Shown here: positions 1-9,046 of the stretch, one piece after another
Position numbering within the stretch: the stretch's first letter is position 1
How the letters are laid out: the number at the start of each line of letters is the position of its first letter
Origin: Mycobacterium sp. DL99
GTDB taxonomy: Bacteria; Actinomycetota; Actinomycetes; Mycobacteriales; Mycobacteriaceae
DNA length: 64,000 nt
Reading direction: 5' to 3'
Assembly (NCBI RefSeq): GCF_004762045.1
Contig: NZ_SJOM01000007.1
Span: 425,818 to 489,817 of the forward strand
Translations under genes and position numbers: made by a program
The notes under the pieces: generated by a model
What the model was told of the DNA's origin: nothing
What the model saw: only the letters and a program-made list of their open reading frames with translations
Database searches by the model: none

Positions 1-12
1 CGATCGACGACG

Positions 13-750
13 TTGACCTACAGCGGCGCCAACGCGGTGGTCACCGGCGCCGCATCAGGCATCGGTGCCGCCACGGTCGACCTGCTCGCGCGCGCCGGAA
101 TCCGAACGCTGGCAATGGATCTGCGGGAGCCGCAGCCGGCGTCCGCAGACACGCTTGTGGTGAGGGAAGCGGTCGACGTGCGCGACGCCGCAGCGGTGCG
201 AGCGGCGCTGTGGCGAGCCTTTCCGGAGGGGCGGCTGAACTATCTGGTCAACTGCGCCGGTATCCCGGCGCACACCGGGTTTCGTGGCGTCGACGCCGAT
301 CAGTGGCGGTCGGTTCTGGACGTCAACCTGGTTGGTGCCTACAACGTGATCGATGCGAGCACGCAGCTGCTGGCAGCCGGGGACCCGGCCGCCATCGTCA
401 ATATCACCTCAATGGAGGCCAGCCGGGTCATCGCGCTGACCAATCCAGACCCCAATCCGCATTACGCGGCGTCGAAGGCCGCGCTTGCGATGTTGACCCG
501 CACCGCAGCCAGAGCGCTGGGCCCACATATCCGGGTCAACAGCATCGCCCCGGGATTCGTGGCCACCCCGATGGCCGCAGAGCACGGGGACACCTCGACG
601 CTCCCACCCCAGTTGTCGACACGAACGGTGGCCGGAAGGTGGGCTCAGCCCGCTGAAATCGCCTCCGCCGTCGGCTTTCTCCTCAGCGACCAGGCCTCCT
701 ACATCACCGGCACCGAGCTGTGTGTCGATGGGGGACTGGCACTGACTTGA
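13..750 (+). CDS. SDR family oxidoreductase
   Basis: Classical short-chain dehydrogenase/reductase, 245 aa. The N-terminal Rossmann motif TGAASGIG (about residues 11-18) binds NAD(P), NCAG follows beta-4, and the catalytic YAASK tetrad segment lies near residue 151. The C-terminus ITGTELCVDGG is typical of the family. The only visible start is TTG at 13, next to the window edge, so a start further upstream cannot be excluded. It runs into a co-directional esterase, SDR and flavin monooxygenase, which suggests oxidation of an alcohol or reduction of a ketone in one catabolic route. The substrate is not predictable from sequence. Confidence 0.85.
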   Translation: MTYSGANAVVTGAASGIGAATVDLLARAGIRTLAMDLREPQPASADTLVVREAVDVRDAAAVRAALWRAFPEGRLNYLVNCAGIPAHTGFRGVDADQWRSVLDVNLVGAYNVIDASTQLLAAGDPAAIVNITSMEASRVIALTNPDPNPHYAASKAALAMLTRTAARALGPHIRVNSIAPGFVATPMAAEHGDTSTLPPQLSTRTVAGRWAQPAEIASAVGFLLSDQASYITGTELCVDGGLALT

Positions 751-789
751 GCCGTGCCGACACCAGAACAGAAAGGAAGCACCAATCCC

Positions 790-1743
790 ATGCCCATCGA
801 TCCGGTAGCACAGAAAATGCTCGATGACGCCCGCGCCTCGGGCCGTCCCAATGCACACCTGTTGCCTGTTGCCATCGCCCGCGAGAACTTCGAAGCGGCA
901 TTCGCCGGGCTGAGCAAGCCCGCCATCGCGCGTGTCGTCGATGTGACGATCCCGACGCGCGACGGTGACCAGATCCGTGGCCGGATGTATCTCCCCGATT
1001 CCGGGGGCGATCTCCCGCTGACCGTGTACTACCACGGCGGCGGATGGCTGATGGGCAGCATTTACTCCCACGACGTCACGACCAGACTGCTGGCCAACGC
1101 TGCCGGCTCGGCTGTGCTGTCGGTGGAGTATCGGCGCGGACCCGAACACCGATTCCCGGTCGCCGTCGACGACGCGGTTGACGCACTGCTGTGGGCCGTT
1201 GGCGCACCTACCGTCGCGGACCTGGGGGTCGACACTCGGCGGCTCGCGGTCGCCGGGGACAGCGCCGGCGGAAACCTGGCCTGCGCGGTCGCGATCCACG
1301 CCAGGGACACCGAGCTGATCCCCGCCCTGCGCCATCAGCTGCTGGTGTACCCGGCATCGACGACAGATCTCACGATCGGGTTTGACGATCAATACCAAGG
1401 CGTGATGCTCGAACGCGACGAATGTCTATGGCACCAAAGCAATTACCTAACCTCTCCTGAGGACCACTCGGACCCACGGATGACGCTGCTCAATGCGGAT
1501 CTGTCGGGCCTGCCCGAGGCCACCGTCATCCTCGCCGAGTGCGATCCGATCAAGCCGCAAGGATTACTGCTGGCGGAGGCCTTGGCTACCGCAGGCGTGC
1601 CGACGGTCAACCGTGAGTACGCCGGCATGATCCACGGATTCTTCGGGCTCGACGAGATTTTCCCGCTCGCGACCGACGCCATGCAGCTCGCTGGTGAGCG
1701 CCTGGCCCGAGCTCTGCGACCGAGCATCGGTGCGCCGGCATGA
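790..1743 (+). CDS. alpha/beta hydrolase, HSL-type esterase
   Basis: Esterase of the hormone-sensitive-lipase family, 317 aa. It has the oxyanion motif HGGGW and the nucleophile elbow GDSAGGN; a late Asp (ECDPIKPQG) and His (MIHGFFGL) complete the triad. The ATG at 790 was chosen because AAAGGAAG lies about 10 nt upstream; the reading frame stays open to 754. The stop overlaps the next SDR gene (ATGA at 1740), so the two are translationally coupled. Beside a Baeyer-Villiger-like monooxygenase it could hydrolyse the ester or lactone product. That role is inference. Confidence 0.85.
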   Translation: MPIDPVAQKMLDDARASGRPNAHLLPVAIARENFEAAFAGLSKPAIARVVDVTIPTRDGDQIRGRMYLPDSGGDLPLTVYYHGGGWLMGSIYSHDVTTRLLANAAGSAVLSVEYRRGPEHRFPVAVDDAVDALLWAVGAPTVADLGVDTRRLAVAGDSAGGNLACAVAIHARDTELIPALRHQLLVYPASTTDLTIGFDDQYQGVMLERDECLWHQSNYLTSPEDHSDPRMTLLNADLSGLPEATVILAECDPIKPQGLLLAEALATAGVPTVNREYAGMIHGFFGLDEIFPLATDAMQLAGERLARALRPSIGAPA

Positions 1744-2480
1744 GGCGCACAGCGCTCGTCACCGGAGCGAACGGCGGCATCGGCAGCGCGATCGTGGCCA
1801 GGCTGCGGGCCGACGGCGCCCGAGTCGTGGCGACCGATGTCGCCCCGCTGGCGGCTCCCGAGCTTGACTCCGAGGTCACCTACGTTTCCATGGATTTGCT
1901 CGCCACCGGCTCGGCGTACGATCCGCTCTTCACCACCATCGGCGAAACCGGCCTGGACTATCTGGTGAATGCCGCGGGCTTGGCATTCTTCGACCGCGAC
2001 GGATCGATATTCGACATCAACGACGATGAGGCCTGGCAGTTGACCATGGGAGTCAACCTGCACGCGTTGCGCCGTCTCACTGTCGCCGCGTTGCCGCACC
2101 TGCGCAAGGGACGAGGCAAGAGCATCGTCAACATCGCCAGCCTGGCCGGCCTGCGCACCATGGACTCGCCGCTGGACGCCTATCAGGCGAGCAAAGCCGC
2201 CGTGGTGTCGCTGTCGCGCGCGATGGCGGTCCGGCTCGCACCCGAGGGAATTCGGTGCAATGCCGTATGCCCCGGGGCGATTCTCACACCGATGATCTCC
2301 CCGATCTACGAACGCTCACCGGAACGCCGCACAGACATGGAACGACGAACGCCTCTGGGCCGTTTGGGAATGCCGGACGACGTGGCGAATGCCACGGCAT
2401 TCCTGCTGTCGGATGACGCGGCATTCGTCACCGCAACCGAACTCGTCGTCGATGGCGGATGGTCCGCCCAGCTCAGATAG
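1740..2480 (+). CDS. SDR family oxidoreductase
   Basis: Second short-chain dehydrogenase of the cluster, 246 aa. It has the cofactor motif TGANGGIG (residues 8-15), NAAG, a Ser in NIASLAG, and the catalytic YQASK near residue 148. The C-terminal VTATELVVDGGW is standard for the family. It starts at ATG overlapping the esterase stop by 4 bp. It differs clearly from the first SDR, so it is not a recent duplicate. Probable role: a dehydrogenase step of the same alcohol/ketone pathway; the substrate is unknown. Confidence 0.85.
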   Translation: MRRTALVTGANGGIGSAIVARLRADGARVVATDVAPLAAPELDSEVTYVSMDLLATGSAYDPLFTTIGETGLDYLVNAAGLAFFDRDGSIFDINDDEAWQLTMGVNLHALRRLTVAALPHLRKGRGKSIVNIASLAGLRTMDSPLDAYQASKAAVVSLSRAMAVRLAPEGIRCNAVCPGAILTPMISPIYERSPERRTDMERRTPLGRLGMPDDVANATAFLLSDDAAFVTATELVVDGGWSAQLR

Positions 2481-2600
2481 CCCGGACAGGGCCTCAACCC
2501 ATCCTGGGCAGCGCCGTTGAAGGACCGAGAACAAGCCCCCAATAACCAGGCGATCCGGAATCCGGTAGCCGACAACAACAATCGAAGGCAGGTGATCTGC

Positions 2601-4079
2601 ATGAATGCGGACCGAACTTTCCGTCCCCGAGTGGCAGTCATCGGTGCCGGTTTCAGCGGGATCGCGGCGGCAGTCGCGCTCAAGAAGCGTGGCATCGACG
2701 ACTTCGTGATCTTCGAACGGTCCCCCGGCCTCGGCGGGACTTGGCGACACAACACCTATCCCGGGGCCGAGGTGGACCTCGAATCCCACATTTACTCGTT
2801 CTCGTTCGAACGCTACGACTGGACCCGTACCCACGCCGGTTGGAGCGAGTTGCTCGGCTACCTGCACTATGTGGCCAACAAGTGGAATCTCGTCCCGCAC
2901 ATGCGGTTCAGCGAGGAGGTCCAGCACGTACGGTGGTCGGACGAACGGCAGGACTACACCGTGTCGACGGCGTCGCAGGTTGATCACGGGCGGTTCGACC
3001 ATGTCATCAGCGCGGTGGGGTTCCTCAATACCCCGGCGAAGCCGCCATTCGTCCGGGAGGAGCACGACTTCGGCGGTCCGATCTGCCACACCTCGGAGTG
3101 GCGGGACGGTTTGGACATGGCCGGCAAGTCGGTCGGGATCCTCGGCACCGGCTCGTCAGCGGTTCAGGTTGTCACCGAGGCCGAGAAGGTGGCCTCGGCG
3201 GTGACGGTGTTCCAGATCGAGCCGAACTGGATGCTGCCCAAAGAAGCCCGGGATTTCACTCCGTTCGAGCGTCGACTCAACAAACTCGCACCGGTCTACG
3301 CGTATCGGCGGCTGCGGCTGTGGCTGCGCTACGACCTGCGTCAGCACCTTGCCCGCCACGCCCGGGAAGACCGCCATCTCAACAGAAAGCGCCGCACGGC
3401 TGCCCTGGCCTACCTGCACCACGAGATGGCCGATCGGCCGGATCTGCTGGACGTGCTGACACCGGACTTCCCCATGGAGGGCCGCCGAACGGTGATCAGC
3501 GACACCTACTACCAGGCGCTGAAGAGCCCGACGGTCAGGCTGGTGCCCCATGCGGTGAAGGGACTGTCGGCCGGCGGTGCCGTCGACGCCAATGGCGAGG
3601 AGCACCAACTCGACATGATCGTGCTGGCCACCGGGTTCCAGGCGCACAAGTACCTGAGTACCTACCAGGTGTCCGGCGAGAACGGCGCCGACCTGCATGA
3701 CACCTGGACCGACGGCGCCGAGGCCTTCCTCGGCATGATGGTGCCCGGTTTCCCGAACTTCTTCATCATGTTCGGACCCAACACCAACGTCGTTCCGCTC
3801 GTGGCGTTCTATGAGGCGCAGGCCAACTTCGCTGCAGCCGCGATCGCCGAAGCGGCCCGCGAAGGTAAGCGGCGCATCGAGGTCCGCCGGTCGGCCTTCT
3901 ACATCTACAACGACTGGGCGCAGAACCGCCTGGCGAAGACGGTCTGGGCCGTCACCGAAAGCTACTTCCGGGCCGGTGCCAACCGCACGGGCAAGGTCAT
4001 CTCGCAGTGGCCGGCGAGCCCGAGCACATACATCCTGGCGGCCAAATTGTTACGCAGGATTGCACTTTCGCGGTCGTGA
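2601..4079 (+). CDS. flavin-containing monooxygenase, Baeyer-Villiger-like
   Basis: Class B flavoprotein monooxygenase, 492 aa. It has an N-terminal FAD Rossmann motif (VIGAGFSGI, about residues 13-21) and the sequence FGGPICHTSEW, which matches the Baeyer-Villiger fingerprint FxGxxxHxxxW. The NADPH Rossmann motif is GILGTGSSAVQ and the late motif is VLATGFQ. ATG 2601 is preceded by GAAGGCAGGTGA; the frame is open upstream to 2517. Family knowledge: such enzymes insert oxygen into ketones to give esters or lactones. With two SDRs and an esterase upstream, the four genes fit an alcohol-ketone-ester-acid route. The substrate is unassigned. Confidence 0.85.
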   Translation: MNADRTFRPRVAVIGAGFSGIAAAVALKKRGIDDFVIFERSPGLGGTWRHNTYPGAEVDLESHIYSFSFERYDWTRTHAGWSELLGYLHYVANKWNLVPHMRFSEEVQHVRWSDERQDYTVSTASQVDHGRFDHVISAVGFLNTPAKPPFVREEHDFGGPICHTSEWRDGLDMAGKSVGILGTGSSAVQVVTEAEKVASAVTVFQIEPNWMLPKEARDFTPFERRLNKLAPVYAYRRLRLWLRYDLRQHLARHAREDRHLNRKRRTAALAYLHHEMADRPDLLDVLTPDFPMEGRRTVISDTYYQALKSPTVRLVPHAVKGLSAGGAVDANGEEHQLDMIVLATGFQAHKYLSTYQVSGENGADLHDTWTDGAEAFLGMMVPGFPNFFIMFGPNTNVVPLVAFYEAQANFAAAAIAEAAREGKRRIEVRRSAFYIYNDWAQNRLAKTVWAVTESYFRAGANRTGKVISQWPASPSTYILAAKLLRRIALSRS

Positions 4080-4132
4080 TGGAAACCGGGATGCATCAGG
4101 CTGCTGCGTTCCTGTTCTCGGAAAAGGCAATC

Positions 4133-4161
4133 TTGACCCGATCCCGTAAAAGCAATATAAA
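4133..4161 (+). promoter_or_regulatory. SigA-type promoter of the glutamine synthetase-like gene
   Basis: TTGACC (4133-4138) and TATAAA (4156-4161) are separated by exactly 17 bp, giving a near-consensus housekeeping promoter. The expected transcription start is near 4168, followed by GGAG at 4184 and the ATG at 4195. It separates the ligase gene pair from the upstream monooxygenase operon. Confidence 0.65.
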
Positions 4162-4194
4162 ATGGACCAATAGCTGTTTAGTTTGGAGATCAAC

Positions 4195-5610
4195 ATGACA
4201 GTTCACACCAACCATTCGCTCACCCCCGAGGGCCTCAGTGTCAACGGTGTTTCGCAACCTCACGGCATCTGGTCGTTGCAAGCGCTGCGAGAGGCCGTGG
4301 ACGCGGGCCGAATTACCAAGGTCTTCCTGGCGGCCGCTGACAATATCGGGCGGCCGCTGGGTGAACACCTTCCCGCGCGCCGTTTCCTCGAGCATATTGA
4401 CGACTACACGGCATTTCGCATCCCGTTGATGGTCTGGCAGCTTGACATCGAGCAAGACCTCAACCCCGACCTGGAACATGTTGGTGGACTCAGCAACGGC
4501 GGCCCGGACTGCTATCTGAAACCCGACCTGAGCACGCTACGGGTCTTGCCGTGGATGACCGACACCGCGTTCGTGATCTGCGATCCTGTGCTCGCCGATG
4601 GCGCGCTGCTCGAGATTGCGCCCCGGCAGGTCCTCAAGCGTCAGCTGGCCCGATTGGCTGAGCACGGAGCCACGGTCCAGTGTGCCTCCGAACTCGAGTT
4701 CCACCTCTTCGAGCAGAGCTATGAGGACGGATGGCGGTCCCGCTACCAGGAGCTGTCCCCGGCGTCGCGATACCAGGGTGCATACGATCCCCTGGTAGCG
4801 ATCTCCAACGAAGTGTTCATCGACGCCGTGGTTGAACAGATGGAGCAGGCCGGCGTTCCCATCGAGGCATTGTCCTGCGAGTACGGGCTGGGGCAGCAGG
4901 AGATCAACCTGACCCACACTGACGCGCTAGAGATGGCCGACCGCCACTTCATCTACAAGTTCGGTGTCAAGGCGATCGCGACGCGGATGGGCAAGTCCGC
5001 CACGTTCATGGCCAAATGGGACGCGGCGGGAATGGGGAGTTCATGCCATATCCACACCAGTCTGTGGTCCGCTGACGGCTCAACCCCTCTGGGCGACAAC
5101 GAGCTATTCGAAGGCTTCCTTGCCGGGTTGGTTGGGGCTGCGCGAGAGATGTGTCTGTTGTACGCGCCAAATCTGAATTCATACAGGCGTTTCCAGCCCA
5201 ATTCGTTCGCTCCGACCACTGTCGCCTGCGGCAACGACAACCGCACGCTGTCATTCCGATTGGTTGGCCAGGGTCCGCATCGCCGCGTGGAGAACCGAAT
5301 TCCGGGGGCGGACGTCAACCCTTACGTGGCTATCGCTGCCGCTGTCGCTGTTGGCGTCGACGGAATCGAGCGTCGGCTGCCTTTGCCCGAACTCATCGAT
5401 GGCGACGGCTATGCACGTACCGACCTGCCTCAGCTACCGACATCGCTACCCGAGGCGATAGATCTGTTCGCGAGCAGTGACACCGCCAAGTCTTCGCTCG
5501 GGGCCGAGGTACACGGTCACCTGTTGACTGTCGGTCGCGGTGAACTGAACGCCTTCCTCACCCAGACAGTGACCGACTGGGAACGGCATCGCTACTTCGA
5601 GCGCACATGA
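4195..5610 (+). CDS. glutamine synthetase family protein (gamma-glutamyl-amide ligase type)
   Basis: Glutamine synthetase-fold ligase, 471 aa. Visible motifs are the metal/glutamate-site strand CASELEFHLF, the ATP-site region SSCHIHTSLW, NSYRRFQPNSFAPT and the late RVENRIPGADVNPY. The composition and these motifs resemble GlnA3/GlnA4/PuuA-like enzymes, which couple glutamate to amines, rather than GlnA itself. The ATG at 4195 has GGAG 7 nt upstream and its own strong promoter. The stop overlaps the next gene (ATGA). Inference: it may gamma-glutamylate an amine as the first step of its catabolism. The amine is unknown. Confidence 0.8.
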   Translation: MTVHTNHSLTPEGLSVNGVSQPHGIWSLQALREAVDAGRITKVFLAAADNIGRPLGEHLPARRFLEHIDDYTAFRIPLMVWQLDIEQDLNPDLEHVGGLSNGGPDCYLKPDLSTLRVLPWMTDTAFVICDPVLADGALLEIAPRQVLKRQLARLAEHGATVQCASELEFHLFEQSYEDGWRSRYQELSPASRYQGAYDPLVAISNEVFIDAVVEQMEQAGVPIEALSCEYGLGQQEINLTHTDALEMADRHFIYKFGVKAIATRMGKSATFMAKWDAAGMGSSCHIHTSLWSADGSTPLGDNELFEGFLAGLVGAAREMCLLYAPNLNSYRRFQPNSFAPTTVACGNDNRTLSFRLVGQGPHRRVENRIPGADVNPYVAIAAAVAVGVDGIERRLPLPELIDGDGYARTDLPQLPTSLPEAIDLFASSDTAKSSLGAEVHGHLLTVGRGELNAFLTQTVTDWERHRYFERT

Positions 5611-6572
5611 GCCGCGCAGTCGTCCACAGCGAACTGCTAGGCCACCTGGTCAGAGCCGACGGTCGACTGGAACAAGGGCGGTCCAGCTATACACGGGCAC
5701 AGGAGGCGCTGTCCTCGGCCGATTTCACCGCGGCCGAGGAGTACGGGCGCATCACCATCCAGGAGGCGCAGGAGGCCTACGACCTGTTCGGTGTATGGCT
5801 GACCGAGATCCCGCGTGTCTTGGTTTCTCATGGTGTTGCGCCCGCGGCAGTTCACCCCGCGTCCGGCCGGGGGGAACTCGACGACGGCTGGCGCAGCTAC
5901 GTCAGCCTGATCGACGCGTTCGCCCAAGCCTGTCAGCGGCGCGAATCCGACGCGGCGCGGGACCTGCTGGCCCGCGCTCGCGGTGTCTGGCAGGAACATC
6001 ACGATGCGGCCTGCGATGCCATCTGCGGACTGTTCGATCTCGCGTCAAACGCACTCGGTGAGGCGTTTATCGGCGACCTCTGGAACAGCTTGCTGTCGGA
6101 GATGTACGAGCGGTCCGCGCGGATCTACCATCCGGATGCCATGGTGTGGGAGCAGTCAACAGAGCGTCTGCTACTCGACATCTTCGAGGCGACCCGCGGC
6201 CATCTCACCGGTCCAGACCGCGACGGCTCGTTCTCGATCATCGAGGAGCACGACCGCTGGGTCATCACCTTCGCCCCATGTGGATCGGGCGGGCGCACCT
6301 ACGAAACCGATTCCGGTGCAGCGCAGTTCGCGGTGACCACCCGACAGCACGATTGGGCGTGGAACACCGTCGGCGTGTGTCTGTACTGCGCACACTGCTG
6401 CCAGCTGCAGCAACGTGCCCCCATCGAGCGACTGGGCTTTCCGCTGCGGGTGATCAGCCCGCCGATCCAGGGGCAGGGGAGTCCCGTCTGCACCTGGTCG
6501 ATATACAAAGACCGTGCTGCCATCCCGGACGAGGCCTACACGACAGTGGGATTCGCGCCGCCTGAGGATTGA
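5607..6572 (+). CDS. hypothetical protein with Cys-rich C-terminal domain
   Basis: 321 aa, no function recognised. Residues about 1-150 are helical and rich in Ala, Glu and Arg. The C-terminal half carries a cysteine cluster: APCGSGGR, then CLYCAHCC, then a lone PVCTW, with several His residues nearby. This suggests a metal or Fe-S site. It overlaps the glutamine synthetase-like gene by 4 bp, so the two proteins probably act together. It is not membrane-bound and has no signal peptide. It might be a hydrolase or lyase acting on the glutamylated product, but nothing in the sequence proves this. Confidence 0.6.
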   Translation: MSRAVVHSELLGHLVRADGRLEQGRSSYTRAQEALSSADFTAAEEYGRITIQEAQEAYDLFGVWLTEIPRVLVSHGVAPAAVHPASGRGELDDGWRSYVSLIDAFAQACQRRESDAARDLLARARGVWQEHHDAACDAICGLFDLASNALGEAFIGDLWNSLLSEMYERSARIYHPDAMVWEQSTERLLLDIFEATRGHLTGPDRDGSFSIIEEHDRWVITFAPCGSGGRTYETDSGAAQFAVTTRQHDWAWNTVGVCLYCAHCCQLQQRAPIERLGFPLRVISPPIQGQGSPVCTWSIYKDRAAIPDEAYTTVGFAPPED

Positions 6573-6582
6573 ACCCGGCACA

Positions 6583-7110
6583 TCATCCCGAGGCGAGTTC
6601 TCCCTTGATGTCCTCGGACAATGAGTTCGTCTGGTTGGTTCGGTGGTCGAAGTTGTCGCGGCACTCGCCCGAGACATCGATCATCACGTGAGCAACGGGT
6701 GGCTGGTCCGGCTCGGGCGGCGGTATCACCCACACACTCACATCGACCCCGTTGCGCTTGAATGTGGTGGCGTGGGAATGAAAGTCGGGATCGATCTGCC
6801 AACCGTATTGTCGCAATCTATTCAGCACCGAGTCCGATGAAACCTCACGCGACCGGTCGGCTCCGGGCATCCACAACTTGAGCCTGCTGTGGCCTTGGAA
6901 CGGTGGTTTGCCGTAGTCGTTGCACGAGTCGTAGCCGAACTTCGCGTCAGCCACTTCGGCGCCGAGATCGGCAATGACCTGACCAGACACATCGATGACC
7001 TGGCGGCGCGCCTCCTCGGGGGATATCGGATTAAGCACGGTGCCAGAGCATCCCACCAGGCACAGCAGCCCCGCTAGCGTTCCGGCGATTCGAATCCATA
7101 CGCGTGTCAA
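6583..7110 (-). CDS. LppA-like lipoprotein
   Basis: Secreted lipoprotein, 175 aa. The N-terminus has positive charges and a hydrophobic core (AGTLAGLLCLVGC) ending in a lipobox with Cys at residue 21. The mature part has two further Cys and the segment FGYDSCNDYGKPPFQG, resembling mycobacterial LppA-type lipoproteins. It is the last gene of a minus-strand operon after the DUF1023 hydrolase, with a gap of about 40 bp. It converges on the Cys-rich gene with only about 10 bp between stops. It probably acts at the outer face of the plasma membrane; the function is unknown. Confidence 0.6.
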   Translation of the reverse strand: MTRVWIRIAGTLAGLLCLVGCSGTVLNPISPEEARRQVIDVSGQVIADLGAEVADAKFGYDSCNDYGKPPFQGHSRLKLWMPGADRSREVSSDSVLNRLRQYGWQIDPDFHSHATTFKRNGVDVSVWVIPPPEPDQPPVAHVMIDVSGECRDNFDHRTNQTNSLSEDIKGELASG

Positions 7111-7152
7111 TGGTCGTTGCCCTGCTTCTCTCGGTCTCCACGGCTCACTACC

Positions 7153-8997
7153 TCAGTGATAGTGGTCGTTGTTGGATTTGTGCACCAGCTCCGGATCGAA
7201 CCCCACCGATGGTTGTGATCCCGGTAGGGGGAACGGCAGGGGGGACGGCCACACGGGTATCTGCCCCCGGTGGGGAGCGGTCATCCCGTGCTGTTGGAGG
7301 TCGTTCCCGTGTCCGGACACGATGTCGGCGATGCTGTACAGAGACTCCGATCCCTTGTTGAAGTACGAGGTGTGCTCATCAAGGATGTCGAGCGGGTCGA
7401 GGTTGATACCGGCTACCTCGGCGTGGAATCGGGTGGAGCCGTACCCGTCCATGGCGGGGTCGTTGCCGAGGCCGACTCCGGGGATGTTGACGTGTTCGCT
7501 ACCCATTCCTGTGACGAAGTCGGTCGATGCCGCGCCGACAAAGAGGTGGCCGTCGGGCGGCAGGTGGAAGTCGGCTGCCGACTGGGCTAGGTCTGTGCCG
7601 GGGCAGCCGACGAGGACGATGTCGTCGGCGCGCATTCCGTAACCTGCCGCGGCGTCGGCGACCGTCGTTGAGCCATAGGAGTGACCGATGACGGTGGTGT
7701 GCGCGGGGTTTCCTTCGTGTGTCACGGCGAGTGCGTTGACGTCGGGGGCCAGAAGCTCCGCCCCCGCGCGGGCCATGAACGGTTCGCTGACCCCCACCAT
7801 GTTGGTGTCCAGGTCCGCGTCCAGGTCCGGGGCGTTGTAGCCCATCCACTGCACGACGGCTGTCGAGTTGTGCGTATCCGCTTTGTTCGCCTCGTTGTAG
7901 ACGTTCGCCCCGTTCCCGTCGGACAGCGTTCCGCCGGCCACCGAGGTGGTCAGCCCCGACACCATCACGGTGGTGTTCGCGGCCTTATCGGGATTGCCGA
8001 TCGCGATCGCAGCAGATCCTTCACCGTCGAATGCCTCGGGGTCGTACTTCATCAGCAGGACTTCAGGAGTGCGACCTTTAGCGTCCACGGCGTTGTCTGC
8101 GTCCACCTTCAAGGCCTCGGCGACTTCGACGGCGTTGTTGTAGCGGGTCATCATCTGCCCAGCCATGCCGTATTTTTCGGGGTGAGCCAGCACTTCCTCT
8201 TTCGTCACGCCACGTGCTCTGGCCACCTCGGCGGGACGATTGAGATCCTGCATCAGGATCGACAGGTTCGCCGTGCTGCGGTCTTGGATCGGAACGCCGT
8301 TGAGGTTGCCCAACTTCTCCGGCCAATCATCGAGCAGTTGCCGCCGCTTCTCTGGAGACAGCGAGTCCCACCATTTGTTGACCTCCTCGGTACTCTTGCC
8401 GACCGGGATCTCGGCGCCGGTGTCATATGGCGGCGCTTGTGGGAGACCGCCGGGCCCGAAGTTCTGCGGTGCGGAATTCAGCCCACCGACAGCGGTGCGA
8501 AGGCTCTGGTTGAGCTGTCGGTCGGCGGTGTCGAAGTTCGCCAACTGTGTCTTGAGGCCCACCGAGTGCGTGGCGGCCAGCTGCTCAAGCTTCGTGGCGA
8601 TGGCCGGACTCATCTTCGCGTACGCATCCAGCATGCTTCCGGGACGTACCGACACCGTGCCGTCGGGTGCGACCTGCCAGCCCTGAGCCGTCAACTGGTC
8701 GACCGCCCCGAGCAGACTCGTGCGGGTCTGAGTCAGGGCGGTGCCGCCCTCTTGCATGACGGATTGAGCCCGGTTCAGAGCGTCGTGAATCTGTTGTATG
8801 CGCGCCAAAGTCGGTTGCGCTTTCGCGATCGCCGCATCAGAGGCAGTGCCCTGCCAACCTGACCGTAACCCGTCGATGTTGGCGCGGTGACTATCGATCT
8901 GGGCGGCCAAACCCGTTGCCTTCTGGCCAAGTTCGGTAGCGGATGCGGTCAGCGTCTCGGGGTGCGATCCCTGAACCTGCGGAATTGTCACCGTCAC
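7153..8997 (-). CDS. DUF1023 alpha/beta hydrolase with WXG-like N-terminus
   Basis: 614 aa protein of two parts. The N-terminal about 130 residues form a long helical hairpin with a WQG turn (GLRSGWQGTAS), as in type VII secretion partners. The C-terminal half is a DUF1023 alpha/beta hydrolase with nucleophile elbow TVIGHSYGSTT and a later LVGCPGTD strand. The GTG start at 8997 lies about 50 bp after the EspC-like gene. Family knowledge links DUF1023 proteins to ESX loci. Inference: the hydrolase is exported by, or acts with, a type VII system together with its small upstream partner. Confidence 0.75.
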   Translation of the reverse strand: MTVTIPQVQGSHPETLTASATELGQKATGLAAQIDSHRANIDGLRSGWQGTASDAAIAKAQPTLARIQQIHDALNRAQSVMQEGGTALTQTRTSLLGAVDQLTAQGWQVAPDGTVSVRPGSMLDAYAKMSPAIATKLEQLAATHSVGLKTQLANFDTADRQLNQSLRTAVGGLNSAPQNFGPGGLPQAPPYDTGAEIPVGKSTEEVNKWWDSLSPEKRRQLLDDWPEKLGNLNGVPIQDRSTANLSILMQDLNRPAEVARARGVTKEEVLAHPEKYGMAGQMMTRYNNAVEVAEALKVDADNAVDAKGRTPEVLLMKYDPEAFDGEGSAAIAIGNPDKAANTTVMVSGLTTSVAGGTLSDGNGANVYNEANKADTHNSTAVVQWMGYNAPDLDADLDTNMVGVSEPFMARAGAELLAPDVNALAVTHEGNPAHTTVIGHSYGSTTVADAAAGYGMRADDIVLVGCPGTDLAQSAADFHLPPDGHLFVGAASTDFVTGMGSEHVNIPGVGLGNDPAMDGYGSTRFHAEVAGINLDPLDILDEHTSYFNKGSESLYSIADIVSGHGNDLQQHGMTAPHRGQIPVWPSPLPFPLPGSQPSVGFDPELVHKSNNDHYH

Positions 8998-9046
8998 GAC
9001 GTGAGCCTCAGCGCGGATGCGGCTGGTCGTGGCGCTGAGCGGGGGT

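Noticed and set aside
409..1398. 329-aa minus-strand open frame
   Set aside because: It is antisense to the SDR and esterase genes, rich in Arg/Gly/His with no domain, and follows GC-skewed third-position bias of the real genes.
7681..8862. 393-aa plus-strand open frame
   Set aside because: Antisense to the DUF1023 hydrolase with no recognisable domain.
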